Below, in pieces: positions 24,207 through 32,554 of a DNA stretch of 32,821 bases. Below the pieces are notes generated by a model, which saw only the letters and a program-made list of their open reading frames with translations, was not told where the DNA came from and made no database searches. The stretch is from Prevotellaceae bacterium. Its GTDB lineage: Bacteria; Bacteroidota; Bacteroidia; Bacteroidales; Paludibacteraceae. Position 1 is the first letter of the stretch. Each line of letters begins with the position of its first letter. Both the position numbers and the translations under genes were made by a program. The stretch is taken from the NCBI GenBank assembly GCA_031271815.1, contig JAISVA010000031.1, positions 1 to 32,821 on the forward strand, written 5' to 3'.

Positions 24207-25607
24207 ATGCATAGGCTTAAGTACATATCGTTCCTGATTGTTTTTTCACTCTGTTGGATTGCCTCAACCCAATGGATGGAAGGATATGCCCAAAATTCGC
24301 AATCACGCAAACCAAAGCAAACAACAACCAAAACCGGCACTCAAAAGTCAAAACCCGCGGCAAAACCGGTGCAGAAAACAAAACCAGTTCAAAAATCCGC
24401 CCCTGCCCAAAAGAAGCCGGCACAGAAAACAACGGCGCCCAAAGAGACAACAACAAAAAAAGAGATTGACGACCTGAAAAATAAGCAGGATAAGGTCAAA
24501 AACCAGATGAAAAAAATCGATGAATCGCTCTCTCAAACCAAGCTCACAACCAAACAGACATTGCAGGAAATAGTACGTCTTAATAATGATATTCAAAAAA
24601 GAAACGACCTTATTGCCAAGCAAAACCGCGGAATTGCCAAATTAGAACTGAAGATTTCGACGCTGGAAGGGGAGATAGGTAAAATGGAAATCGAATACAA
24701 CCTGATGAAACAGAAGTATGTCGATTTGGTTTACCATGCCTACTTAAAAAACAATTCATACAGCCGGCTGCTCTTTGTCATGTCGGCAGCTTCGTTTCAG
24801 GAATCGTACAGGAGATTTAACTACCTGCAGCAATTTGCCTCACTCCGCAAGCAGCAAGCCGAAGAGATTGAGACGTCGCGTATTGACCTTACAATAAAAA
24901 AAGAACAGTTGAACGAAACAAAACGCCTGTCGGAAGAATTGTTAGAGCAACGAAAGCATGAGCAAACGCAGCTGTTGGTCGAAAAAGAAAAACAGGACGG
25001 TCTCGTTATTTCATTGCAAAAAAAAGAGAAAGAGCTGAAAGCGGAGTTGGAAAACCAACAAAAGATAGCCAATCAGCTTAACAAAAAAATAGAAGAATTA
25101 ATTGCCAAAGAAGCCCGCGAGGCAGAAAAGCGCAGGCAGGCGCAAGCCGCCACCAAAGGCGGATATGCAATGACGAAGGAAGAAAAAGTACTCTCAGGCG
25201 GATTTGAAAAAAACAAAGGCGTGCTGATGTGGCCTGTTAACGGACTGATTACAGGGCGATTCGGCGTCCAGCCGCACCCTGTACTGAAAAACATAACCAC
25301 CAACAACAAAGGAATATACATCACTGCGCCCAAAGGATCGGAAGCCACGGTTGTTTTTGACGGTATCGTTACACAGTGTTTTTCCATTCCGGGCAGCAAT
25401 AATGCAGTGATTGTGCGACACGGAAATTACCTGACGGTTTACGCCAATCTTACGAATATCTACGTGAAAGTCGGAGATAAAGTCGCACGCGGAAACAAAA
25501 TCGGGAAAATATACGAAGATGCTGAAAACGGCAACAATGCCGTGCTTCTTTTTCAGGTTTGGAAAGAAAAAGATTTGCTGAATCCGGAACTTTGGATTAA
25601 GAAGTAA
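24207..25607 (+). CDS. EnvC-like murein hydrolase activator with degenerate LytM domain
   Basis: The 466-residue product has a signal peptide (to about residue 29, MEGYAQ), a Lys/Gln/Pro/Thr-rich stretch (30-88), long coiled coils (about 85-200 and 215-320) and a C-terminal LytM/M23 domain (about 340-466). The coiled coil plus LytM order is that of EnvC, which activates cell-wall amidases at the septum. The catalytic metal ligands of active M23 peptidases appear lost: the expected Asp of the N-N-x-G-I-D motif is Tyr in NNKGIYIT, and the usual HGxYxTVYAHL reads HGNYLTVYANL with Asn for the second His. This points to an activator rather than a peptidase. It ends the dut operon. Confidence 0.87.
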   Translation: MHRLKYISFLIVFSLCWIASTQWMEGYAQNSQSRKPKQTTTKTGTQKSKPAAKPVQKTKPVQKSAPAQKKPAQKTTAPKETTTKKEIDDLKNKQDKVKNQMKKIDESLSQTKLTTKQTLQEIVRLNNDIQKRNDLIAKQNRGIAKLELKISTLEGEIGKMEIEYNLMKQKYVDLVYHAYLKNNSYSRLLFVMSAASFQESYRRFNYLQQFASLRKQQAEEIETSRIDLTIKKEQLNETKRLSEELLEQRKHEQTQLLVEKEKQDGLVISLQKKEKELKAELENQQKIANQLNKKIEELIAKEAREAEKRRQAQAATKGGYAMTKEEKVLSGGFEKNKGVLMWPVNGLITGRFGVQPHPVLKNITTNNKGIYITAPKGSEATVVFDGIVTQCFSIPGSNNAVIVRHGNYLTVYANLTNIYVKVGDKVARGNKIGKIYEDAENGNNAVLLFQVWKEKDLLNPELWIKK

Positions 25608-25693
25608 TTATTTTTGATAATTATTATTTACATTTAGTTTTTTTTGTATCTTTATCGAATGATACAGCAAGTCGCATATAAGACGAAAAATTT

Positions 25694-26659
25694 ATGGAAG
25701 AAAAAGAAAAAAAAGAATTGGATTTGATTGACATCATCCGGACCATTTTTAACTATATTCGCAAAATCGTATTTAAAATCTGGGATTTTACTGTTTGGTT
25801 ACTCCGGTTTCTGTTTCAGGCAAAATGGATTTTAGTAGTTGCGGTTATTTTCGGGATTTTATATTCGTTTTACAAATCAAGACCTGAAAAACTGCATTAT
25901 CGCGGAGAAACGGAAATACGTTTCAATGTTTATGATGCCTATTTCTATCGCGACTTAACCAATGCGCTCGGTTTATATACCATGGATGAAAATAAATCGT
26001 CTTTAATGCAAGCGCTTGATCTTACTCGGGAAGAGGCTAATAACTTACTTTCGATTGATTCTTATTTTTTTATTAAAAAATATTTGGGCGCAGTTAAAGT
26101 AGATTATTCATACGAGTTTGAAGCTATCAAGAGAGATACGAATGATGTTCGATTAAATGATCGTTTACTGCTTGTTGTCACTTCGAGAGATACGGCAATC
26201 TATTCAAAATTATTGAAAAAAATAAAAAGCTTCTATGAAAGTAACGCGATTGTCCAGGAAGAAAATGCCATCCGGATGAGGCATATAGATGAAAAAATGA
26301 GGATGATTAACAATGAAATTCAGCTATTAGACAGTTTAAGGAAAAAGGAGTACTTTAAGAAAGAATCCGGTTCGCAGGCTAAACTCGACCAGACAATATT
26401 GTTGAGCGAAAAGGAAAGACGATTGTATCATGATGATATTTTAGGGTTGGAATACACCATGCAGGGACTTCAGTGGGAAAAAGAGATCAAGCCGGGTGGC
26501 GTTCGTTTTATGTCTCCATTCAGGGTAGATCCGATTCCGGTAAATAATTTAAGAAAATCGTTGGTCAAATACGTTCCGGTTTTCTTTATATTTGGTTGCT
26601 TTGTTGCTTTGGGTTGGAAATTCCGGAAAAAAATATACCGGTTTTTGTCCGAAAAATAA
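25694..26659 (+). CDS. Wzz-like chain-length determinant / polysaccharide co-polymerase-type protein
   Basis: This 321-residue protein has two membrane segments, about residues 44-60 (WILVVAVIFGILYSF) and 291-307 (VFFIFGCFVALGWKF), around a periplasmic domain with a predicted helical coiled part (RHIDEKMRMINNEIQLLDSL). That is the layout of Wzz-type proteins, which set polysaccharide chain length. A long charged N-terminal segment (MEEKEKKELDLIDIIR) precedes TM1. The typical Pro-rich motif near TM2 is present only loosely (FRVDPIPVNNLRKSL). No glycosyltransferase, flippase or polymerase gene is nearby, so the partner system is unknown. It ends before a very strong hairpin. Confidence 0.7.
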   Translation: MEEKEKKELDLIDIIRTIFNYIRKIVFKIWDFTVWLLRFLFQAKWILVVAVIFGILYSFYKSRPEKLHYRGETEIRFNVYDAYFYRDLTNALGLYTMDENKSSLMQALDLTREEANNLLSIDSYFFIKKYLGAVKVDYSYEFEAIKRDTNDVRLNDRLLLVVTSRDTAIYSKLLKKIKSFYESNAIVQEENAIRMRHIDEKMRMINNEIQLLDSLRKKEYFKKESGSQAKLDQTILLSEKERRLYHDDILGLEYTMQGLQWEKEIKPGGVRFMSPFRVDPIPVNNLRKSLVKYVPVFFIFGCFVALGWKFRKKIYRFLSEK

Positions 26660-26671
26660 TTACCAGGAGAA

Positions 26672-26728
26672 TTTTCTTAAAAGCCCGTTATTCAATATAA
26701 AAAGCTGAATAACGGGCTTTTAAGAAAA
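26672..26728. terminator. perfect 23 bp hairpin terminator
   Basis: 26672-26694 and 26706-26728 are exact reverse complements around an 11-base loop. The core is AAAAGCCCGTTATTCA with a T run after the GGGC on the right arm. It follows the chain-length gene by 12 bp and precedes the oxidoreductase ATG by 17 bp, so it lies within the leader of the next gene. Confidence 0.85.
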
Positions 26729-26745
26729 CAAAAAAAGATACAAAA

Positions 26746-27744
26746 ATGAATAAAAAATACAGATGGGGCATTATCGGTGCAGCCAGGATTGCCGAAAAAT
26801 TTGCAGAAGGATTGAAAGAACTTCCCAATGCAACCTGTTATGCCATCGCCGCCCGGTCGGCAGAAAGAGCGGAAACGTTCCGCCAAAAATACGGTTTTGA
26901 AAAAGCCTACGGATCTTATGAAGCAATGCTGGCAGACCCGCAGGTTGATATTGTCTATATCGCAACGACCAATAACCTGCATTTTGAGCATACGATGATG
27001 TCGTTGGAAGCAGGAAAAGCCGTGCTGTGCGAAAAACCCTTTGCATCCAATCCTTCACAAGTCGAGCAAATGATTCGAAAAGCCAAAGAAAAAAATCTTT
27101 TTTTAATGGAAGCTCTTTGGAGCCGTTTCCTGCCCACTGTGCAGGCGTTTAAGCAGCAGATGCAGGATGGCTCCATCGGAAAACCGATTTTATTGGAAGT
27201 CGATTTTGGTATTCAACCACCCTATGATCCGCAAAGCCGGATGTTTGACCCTGAGTTAGGAGGAGGCTCAATTCCGGATATTGGCATCTATCCGCTTTTT
27301 ATGGCGCTTTACCTGTTCGGGAAACCAACGTCGGTGCAGGTTGCCTCCGTGGCGGCTCCTACCGGGACGGATATGACCACTTCCATCCTGCTGAAACACG
27401 CAGGCGATGAAATCAGTGTGCTGACCTCCTCATTCGCTATACGACTCGAAACAGAGGCAAAGCTCTTCGGCGAGACCGGCTCATTGCGACTATGCCGGAT
27501 GTTTCATATTCCAACCGGATTGATGATACGAAAAGGGGATGATGATGAACAGGAAATCCCCGTTAGCCTTGTCGGAAACGGATATAATTACGAGGCGCAG
27601 GAGGTGATGGACTGTTTGGATCGCGGCGAAACGGAAAGTCAAGGCATGCCGTTTTCATTCTCATTAGACCTGATTCGATTGCTTGATGACGTGTGCAGGA
27701 AGGCAAAAAACGATAAACAGAATCAGGAGCCGAATAAACTTTGA
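26746..27744 (+). CDS. Gfo/Idh/MocA family oxidoreductase
   Basis: This 332-residue cytosolic NAD(P)-dependent dehydrogenase has a Rossmann fold beginning RWGIIGAARIAEKFA, the AIAARSAERAETF nucleotide-specificity loop, YIATTNNLHFEHT and the hallmark CEKPFA (E96-K97-P98). The C-terminal domain has GGGSIPDIGIYPLFMALYLF, including the catalytic-region Asp, Gly and Tyr positions. It most resembles the dihydrodiol/xylose-dehydrogenase-like subgroup. The sugar or inositol substrate is not identifiable. It lies directly after the hairpin terminator, with a leader too short for an independent strong promoter that I can see. Confidence 0.9.
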   Translation: MNKKYRWGIIGAARIAEKFAEGLKELPNATCYAIAARSAERAETFRQKYGFEKAYGSYEAMLADPQVDIVYIATTNNLHFEHTMMSLEAGKAVLCEKPFASNPSQVEQMIRKAKEKNLFLMEALWSRFLPTVQAFKQQMQDGSIGKPILLEVDFGIQPPYDPQSRMFDPELGGGSIPDIGIYPLFMALYLFGKPTSVQVASVAAPTGTDMTTSILLKHAGDEISVLTSSFAIRLETEAKLFGETGSLRLCRMFHIPTGLMIRKGDDDEQEIPVSLVGNGYNYEAQEVMDCLDRGETESQGMPFSFSLDLIRLLDDVCRKAKNDKQNQEPNKL

Positions 27745-27780
27745 TAAGTGCAAAGTCCGGTTTTTATTTCCTAAAAAACA

Positions 27781-27938
27781 GGGCTGTCCTAAAAGTACTC
27801 TTGAACGCAGATGAAGCGGATAACACAAAATAGCGCAGTTTTTAATCAATTGATATTCAATTTTAAAAACTGTGCTAATTTTTTATCTGTGTAAATCCGC
27901 GTCAACTGCTTTATCCGCATTCTTGCAGGCGGTCTAAT
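27781..27938. repeat. near-palindromic repeat, copy D of four
   Basis: GGGCTGTCCTAAAAG at the left precedes TTGAACGCAGATGAAGCGGA, which is mirrored by the inverse of ATCCGCATTC near the right end. Inner arms AGCGCAGTTTTTAA and TTAAAAACTGTGCT form a second stem. It fills most of the 226 bp gap between the oxidoreductase gene and the protease gene, in which nothing else is visible. Confidence 0.65.
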
Positions 27939-27970
27939 TGTATAATCATAAAATCAGCCGGCAAGTTTAT

Positions 27971-29650
27971 TTATAAATAAATCCCTACCTTTATCCCGAC
28001 GGCAGTTCGTTGGTTCGACAAGTCAAATTCGCTGAATTTTCCCAAAAATTTTATATTAAATTCCGGACCGATATACAAAACGTTCCTTTTGGATACTTTA
28101 AATCCGACGTTTACACCGCTTTGCACTCCGAGGAAAAGGCTGCTTTCTTCGCTCAATTCCATCCCGGCGATTCCCATTGCATAAGGAACAAGGTATGTGG
28201 AAGAAAAACGAAGAGGGAAAAGCGCTCCAAATCCAAAATCGACGTTGAAAAAAGGTGAATGCTTTTCTTCTTCTATCAGATCCGGACTCGTTGACGGATC
28301 GAATTCATATTCCGTTACTAAAAAAGTCCCATATCCCACACCGATGTGAGACATCATGTGTTTATAAATACGTTTTTCCCACGCAAAAGAATAAAATAAC
28401 CCGTGTTTGTCGGAAAAAAGATAATCGGCTTGCAATGAAATATTTACATTAAAATCAAGTTCTGTTGCAAATCCGCTTTTGGCTGTTATGTCTTCCATTG
28501 GCATAAGAGAGAAACTGCTGATTTTCCATGCATTTTGCTCCTTAATCCATTGGGTGCTATACTCTTTTCCGTTTGCATAAAAAACGGCTTGCATTTCGGA
28601 ATCGCTTATTGTCTTAATCTCTGGCTGTTCCAAAACAACCTTTTCTTTCTTGATTTTAGTAACGGCAGCATCGGCAATGAGCAAGCGCAAGGCTTTGATT
28701 GGTTCGCCTTCTTGAAATGCGTCTGTAATCAATTCTTTGGAATCATCGGACATTCTGGTAATCATCGCATCAAATGAGGAGGCTGTAATTTGCATAACCC
28801 AATCAAAAGAGATATGTTCGGCTATCAATTTTACATCCGGCTCTTTAAACAATGTTTCGGGAATTTCTTTTACGGGATTTTCGTTTTCACCCGCGGCCGA
28901 TTCGTTTAAAAACCGAACAATGGCTTTTGCAGGAATGGAAAAGCCTGCGTTTTCTCTTCCTCTTGCTTTCCATGTATTGATGCCGATTACTTCGTATCCC
29001 GTTTCATTTTTGATGAGCAATGGTCCGCCCGAACTGCCGGGATCAATCTGTGCCGTATGTTGAAAAATGAATGTTACTGCAGGATCGGCAAGATGTTCGT
29101 CACGCACGTTTTGGTTGGAAATGATACCTTTGCCGAGTTGCCAGGCCGGCTTGTTGCCCAGACTCGGATAACCGGCAGACCAGACGTCCTGCCCGTCTTT
29201 AACGGGCTGCGTATAAAACGCCAAACTTCCTTCTGTTTTTGCATTAGCTGGCAAGGCTACTAATGCAATATCCAAATTGGGCGAAACTGCCGCTACCGGA
29301 CAGTTTTGATAAATCAGACTATCATTATTTTCGGTAAAAAATAAAATATCGGCAGCCGGCGCGTCTCTTACAACGTGTTTGTTTGTAAGAATATATGCCT
29401 CTCCCGAAGGAGCAACATACACAAATCCGGAACCGAAGCCTCTTCCTATTTCCATGCCTTTTAATATCCTCGCTGATGTTATGTAGCCGTTTTTTATCAG
29501 AGTACTGCTCATTTGACCCAAAAACGCGGTTTGTTCGGCAGTATAGCTTGGACGGACAATTGCTATCGAATTTCTCAGATTATTATCCCGGGCAGACAAT
29601 GGTAACCCATAATACAAGACCAGTAAGGTCACTGTTAAAACTTTTTTCAT
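27971..29650 (-). CDS. trypsin-like serine protease fused to a C-terminal beta-barrel domain
   Basis: This 559-residue exported protein (signal peptide MKKVLTVTLLVLYYGLPLSA) has an N-terminal trypsin-like domain at about residues 70-245. The triad is His92 in LTNKHVVRD, Asp127 in SPNLDIALV and Ser207 in IDPGSSGGPLL, with VIGINTWKARGRENAGFSIP after it. No PDZ domain follows. Instead come a linker region (about 250-400) and a C-terminal block of alternating strands (LDFNVNISLQADYLFSD, GLFYSFAWEKRIYK, then SHIGVGYGTFLVTEYEF). It ends in TAVGIKVGIYL, as in outer-membrane barrels. I know of no named family for this combination. A 29674 start would overlap the upstream gene, so 29650 is preferred. 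Confidence 0.8.
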   Translation of the reverse strand: MKKVLTVTLLVLYYGLPLSARDNNLRNSIAIVRPSYTAEQTAFLGQMSSTLIKNGYITSARILKGMEIGRGFGSGFVYVAPSGEAYILTNKHVVRDAPAADILFFTENNDSLIYQNCPVAAVSPNLDIALVALPANAKTEGSLAFYTQPVKDGQDVWSAGYPSLGNKPAWQLGKGIISNQNVRDEHLADPAVTFIFQHTAQIDPGSSGGPLLIKNETGYEVIGINTWKARGRENAGFSIPAKAIVRFLNESAAGENENPVKEIPETLFKEPDVKLIAEHISFDWVMQITASSFDAMITRMSDDSKELITDAFQEGEPIKALRLLIADAAVTKIKKEKVVLEQPEIKTISDSEMQAVFYANGKEYSTQWIKEQNAWKISSFSLMPMEDITAKSGFATELDFNVNISLQADYLFSDKHGLFYSFAWEKRIYKHMMSHIGVGYGTFLVTEYEFDPSTSPDLIEEEKHSPFFNVDFGFGALFPLRFSSTYLVPYAMGIAGMELSEESSLFLGVQSGVNVGFKVSKRNVLYIGPEFNIKFLGKFSEFDLSNQRTAVGIKVGIYL

Positions 29651-29655
29651 AAAAA

Positions 29656-30264
29656 TTACCTTGCGGATTTCCATACATTATATTCGGTTACAATATCCAT
29701 TATCTCTTTCTCTTTGAACTCTTTCTCACTGATTTTTTTTGCTAACTCCGGATAATCGGAAAAATATTCCGCCGCCTTTTTAAAGAACGGATTTGCAATA
29801 TGGAAGGAACCTAAGGTGTATGCACCCAGGTATGTCGGGATTCTTTCTTTCGGTCGTTTACATATAATATAAAAAGTTGACGGATTTTCCCGGTACATCA
29901 ATAGCGTAACTTCGCCTTTCGCAGCATCGCCTTTAATCATTACGCCGAGCCATTGCGGTTTGTGTTCGCGTGTTCCCAGTATATCATAAAAAGTATAGGC
30001 GGTATATACGACTTCCCCGTAAGAATCTTCTTCTTCGTTTATAAAAGCAATTCGTTCGATTGATTCGCTTGGGATTTTTTCGACTTTCGATTTTTGACTC
30101 AGTTTGTAGGATACTTTCTTATCCTTGAGATCCGGGAATTTTGCCAGGCACTCTATTTTTTTGCCGGTTTTGGTATGGATAATTGCCGGCGAATACTTGG
30201 ATGCTGCGATTAATGTTAATGTACTGATACATAATGCGATTTGCAATAATAATAAACGTTTCAT
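29656..30264 (-). CDS. exported protein of unknown function upstream of the protease-barrel gene
   Basis: The 202-residue product has a signal peptide (MKRLLLLQIALCISTLTLIA, then ASKYSP) and a soluble body with no motif I recognise. The stretch PAIIHTKTGKKIECLAKFPD suggests beta strands, while FFKKAAEYFSDYPELAKKIS and the lysine-rich tail suggest helices. No lipobox Cys and no TM segment are present, so a periplasmic or secreted protein is likely. Its stop is 5 bp before the protease-barrel start, so the two are almost certainly co-transcribed from the promoter at 30290. It could be a substrate, inhibitor or partner of that protease, which is context only. Confidence 0.72.
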   Translation of the reverse strand: MKRLLLLQIALCISTLTLIAASKYSPAIIHTKTGKKIECLAKFPDLKDKKVSYKLSQKSKVEKIPSESIERIAFINEEEDSYGEVVYTAYTFYDILGTREHKPQWLGVMIKGDAAKGEVTLLMYRENPSTFYIICKRPKERIPTYLGAYTLGSFHIANPFFKKAAEYFSDYPELAKKISEKEFKEKEIMDIVTEYNVWKSAR

Positions 30265-30289
30265 ACTGTATAAATAAATTATTTCTCCG

Positions 30290-30320
30290 CAAAAGTAAAA
30301 AATTTAAATCATTTTTCAAA
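30290..30320 (-). promoter_or_regulatory. consensus promoter of the secreted-protein/protease operon
   Basis: The minus strand has TACTTTTG (complement of 30290-30297) with TTTG (complement of 30317-30320) exactly 19 bp upstream, the best match in the window to TTTG-N19-TAnnTTTG. It is 25 bp before the ATG at 30264. Confidence 0.7.
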
Positions 30321-30402
30321 AATCCCTTGACTATTTATAGCGGCGCAAATACAAAAAGTAGTAAGATTTTCAAAATCAGTTTGAGGTTCAAGGTAAAATA
30401 GC

Positions 30403-32430
30403 CTAAAACACATACTTCAGCAGGCACTTTACATTTGAAGATGTAACTCCCTCGATCTCTTCCAAACCGTTGCCGGTTGTTTTTCTTCCGTCGGTATAAA
30501 TATAAGCGCCGTATTTGAGATAACAGGTTAAGTTAGCCACGGGTTGAAAACGCAGGTTGAAGCAAATCCGATGCCCGGCGCCGGAATACGCCGGAATGGA
30601 AAAAACGTGTAAAATATCTTTCTCGTAAATGTAAAGCCGGTTTTCATAAGCCGGCGCGCGAAAATAGGCATATCGAAAAGAAAGATCCAATACTTTTTCG
30701 ATGAAATCGTACGAAAAATCCTGCGCCAGTAACCATCCGTAACTGTTCTCAGAAGATTCGTCCGAGAAGCGGTTCCCATCCAGGATTGTGTGCGAAGCCA
30801 GCCGTTTGGTCAGGCTATGCTGTATGCCATAGCGCAGTGCATGGGTCTCGTAAAAAATAACAGATTGCGTTACCTTGTTGTTCTTTTCCTTCGTTTTATA
30901 CTTGTATCTCAAATACATATCCAGATTCCCTGCAGGATAAAAATGGATTTGCGACAGAAAATCGGCTCCCGAAGAGGGTTTATTCAAGTTGTATTTTACC
31001 CAGGGAAAAGCATAAATATCGGCATATAGCGAAACTTTTAAGCGTTTTGCCGGTTTGCATTCAATGCCCCAATAAAGACCGCGTTCATTTTCGATGTGCG
31101 AATTTTCGCTGAATCCGTTTGCGTAATGCGCTTGATAGTCGGGCGTATAATACCGGTAAAGCAGCGAAATTCCCAAGCGGGATGCCGGATGAAAATTGAT
31201 GCCGTTCAGCAAAGCCGTTCCGCCGTTTTTCCCGCGCGCTAATTCACCGAAAAAACTCATTCCGTAAGTTCGATAAGCGTAGTCAATTCCGGCATTCCAA
31301 TAGCTGTCCGTATTCCGGATTTTGTAGCGATTATACGGCTGATCCGACGGTTGCAGGATATTTCCGTAACGATACCGGATAAAAGTGCCGCCGATTGAGA
31401 AATTCTTCTTTTGATAATTCAGGTTACCGCCCCAAACGTATTCCGCAACATTTTGCTTTTTTCCCAATTCCCGCTCTGTCCGGTGAAAACCATCTGTTTT
31501 AAAAGAGGTAACAAAATCATCCTCCGAAAGATTGGCATCAATCCTGTTTTGCGAATAAAAGAGTGATAAATCGAAATTTAAGATGCGAATAGTCGCTCCT
31601 GTTCCGCGAAAATAACCATTCTCAGCGGTGGAAGAATATTTCTGCAGTCCGCGATTGCGTTTTGACGTATTCATCACACTGCTTGACTTTCCGATGATGG
31701 AACTTGTGCCCACTACCAATCCCTGACCGAAAGAGACCTTATAATCGCCGGCCACCCAGCGCTTCAAAAAATCAATTTCGGACAATTGAAAATGAAAGGA
31801 TTGAAAATCAACAACTTTGTTGTGTTCTCCCCACGCCTGTTCTCCCGCGTCTTTTTCGGCAACCAGTCCGAAATGGATTTTATCCGAAGCCTGAAACAGG
31901 TATTTGACAAAATAATGGTTTGAATCGCCGGTATACTTTTTGTTAGCTGCGATAGCTTTGTTTACGTATCCGTTTTTATCCTCCAACGACCGGTCATAAC
32001 GCACAAAAAGCTGGTTTTTACTGTGTTTCAGGCTGGTTTTTAAAGAAAATCCGGATGCAGACTCAACGGTAATGAACGGCAAAATTTGTTTGATTGCTTG
32101 CATATCCAGTTCCGGAATACTTTTTAACTCGTACAGCGAAAGCATTTTCCCATATTTTTGACGATGCCGGATGATGCCGTGTGCCTCTTGCCCGGAAATA
32201 AACGGAATCCGAAGCAAGTCATCCAAAATCGCCTCGTTGATACAAATTTTGTTTTCCCGCAGAAAGTCTATTTCTTCCGCCATTGTTTCCGGATCGTTTT
32301 CCTTTTCTTCATTTACAAAAAAATCCTCCGAAAATTCCATCGTTATGTCACCGGTATTTTCGGATTGTTGCGAAAAAGAGATTTTTGTCTGAAATAAAAT
32401 GCAAACGACGAGCATATAGATTTTTTTCAT
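30403..32430 (-). CDS. helix-hairpin-helix protein with outer-membrane beta-barrel
   Basis: This 675-residue exported protein starts with a signal peptide (MKKIYMLVVCILFQTKISFS, cleavage before QQSEN). At about residues 65-120 it has a tandem helix-hairpin-helix unit of ComEA type (LLRIPFISGQEAHGIIRHRQ and LSLYELKSIPELDMQAIKQI). From about residue 125 to the end it shows regularly spaced beta strands with aromatic girdles and ends in VKCLLKYVF, whose terminal Phe is the classical outer-membrane insertion signal. Similar proteins occur widely in Bacteroidota under helix-hairpin-helix names. HhH units usually bind DNA non-specifically, so DNA handling at the cell surface is possible but unproven. 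The ATG at 32430 heads the signal peptide; the TTG at 32439 is less likely. Confidence 0.83.
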   Translation of the reverse strand: MKKIYMLVVCILFQTKISFSQQSENTGDITMEFSEDFFVNEEKENDPETMAEEIDFLRENKICINEAILDDLLRIPFISGQEAHGIIRHRQKYGKMLSLYELKSIPELDMQAIKQILPFITVESASGFSLKTSLKHSKNQLFVRYDRSLEDKNGYVNKAIAANKKYTGDSNHYFVKYLFQASDKIHFGLVAEKDAGEQAWGEHNKVVDFQSFHFQLSEIDFLKRWVAGDYKVSFGQGLVVGTSSIIGKSSSVMNTSKRNRGLQKYSSTAENGYFRGTGATIRILNFDLSLFYSQNRIDANLSEDDFVTSFKTDGFHRTERELGKKQNVAEYVWGGNLNYQKKNFSIGGTFIRYRYGNILQPSDQPYNRYKIRNTDSYWNAGIDYAYRTYGMSFFGELARGKNGGTALLNGINFHPASRLGISLLYRYYTPDYQAHYANGFSENSHIENERGLYWGIECKPAKRLKVSLYADIYAFPWVKYNLNKPSSGADFLSQIHFYPAGNLDMYLRYKYKTKEKNNKVTQSVIFYETHALRYGIQHSLTKRLASHTILDGNRFSDESSENSYGWLLAQDFSYDFIEKVLDLSFRYAYFRAPAYENRLYIYEKDILHVFSIPAYSGAGHRICFNLRFQPVANLTCYLKYGAYIYTDGRKTTGNGLEEIEGVTSSNVKCLLKYVF

Positions 32431-32554
32431 TTTATGCAAATTTGTAACAAGTGATTAAAAAAATAAAAACAATTTTCTCCTGTATATAAATAAAACAGTT
32501 ATTAAATAAAGTCAGTATCTATGTAATATCTCAATTTCAAATGAAAAGAGCTAA

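Noticed and set aside
24207-25607. Calling the EnvC-like protein an active M23 endopeptidase
   Set aside because: Two of the expected metal ligands are replaced (Asp by Tyr, second His by Asn), so an activator role fits better.
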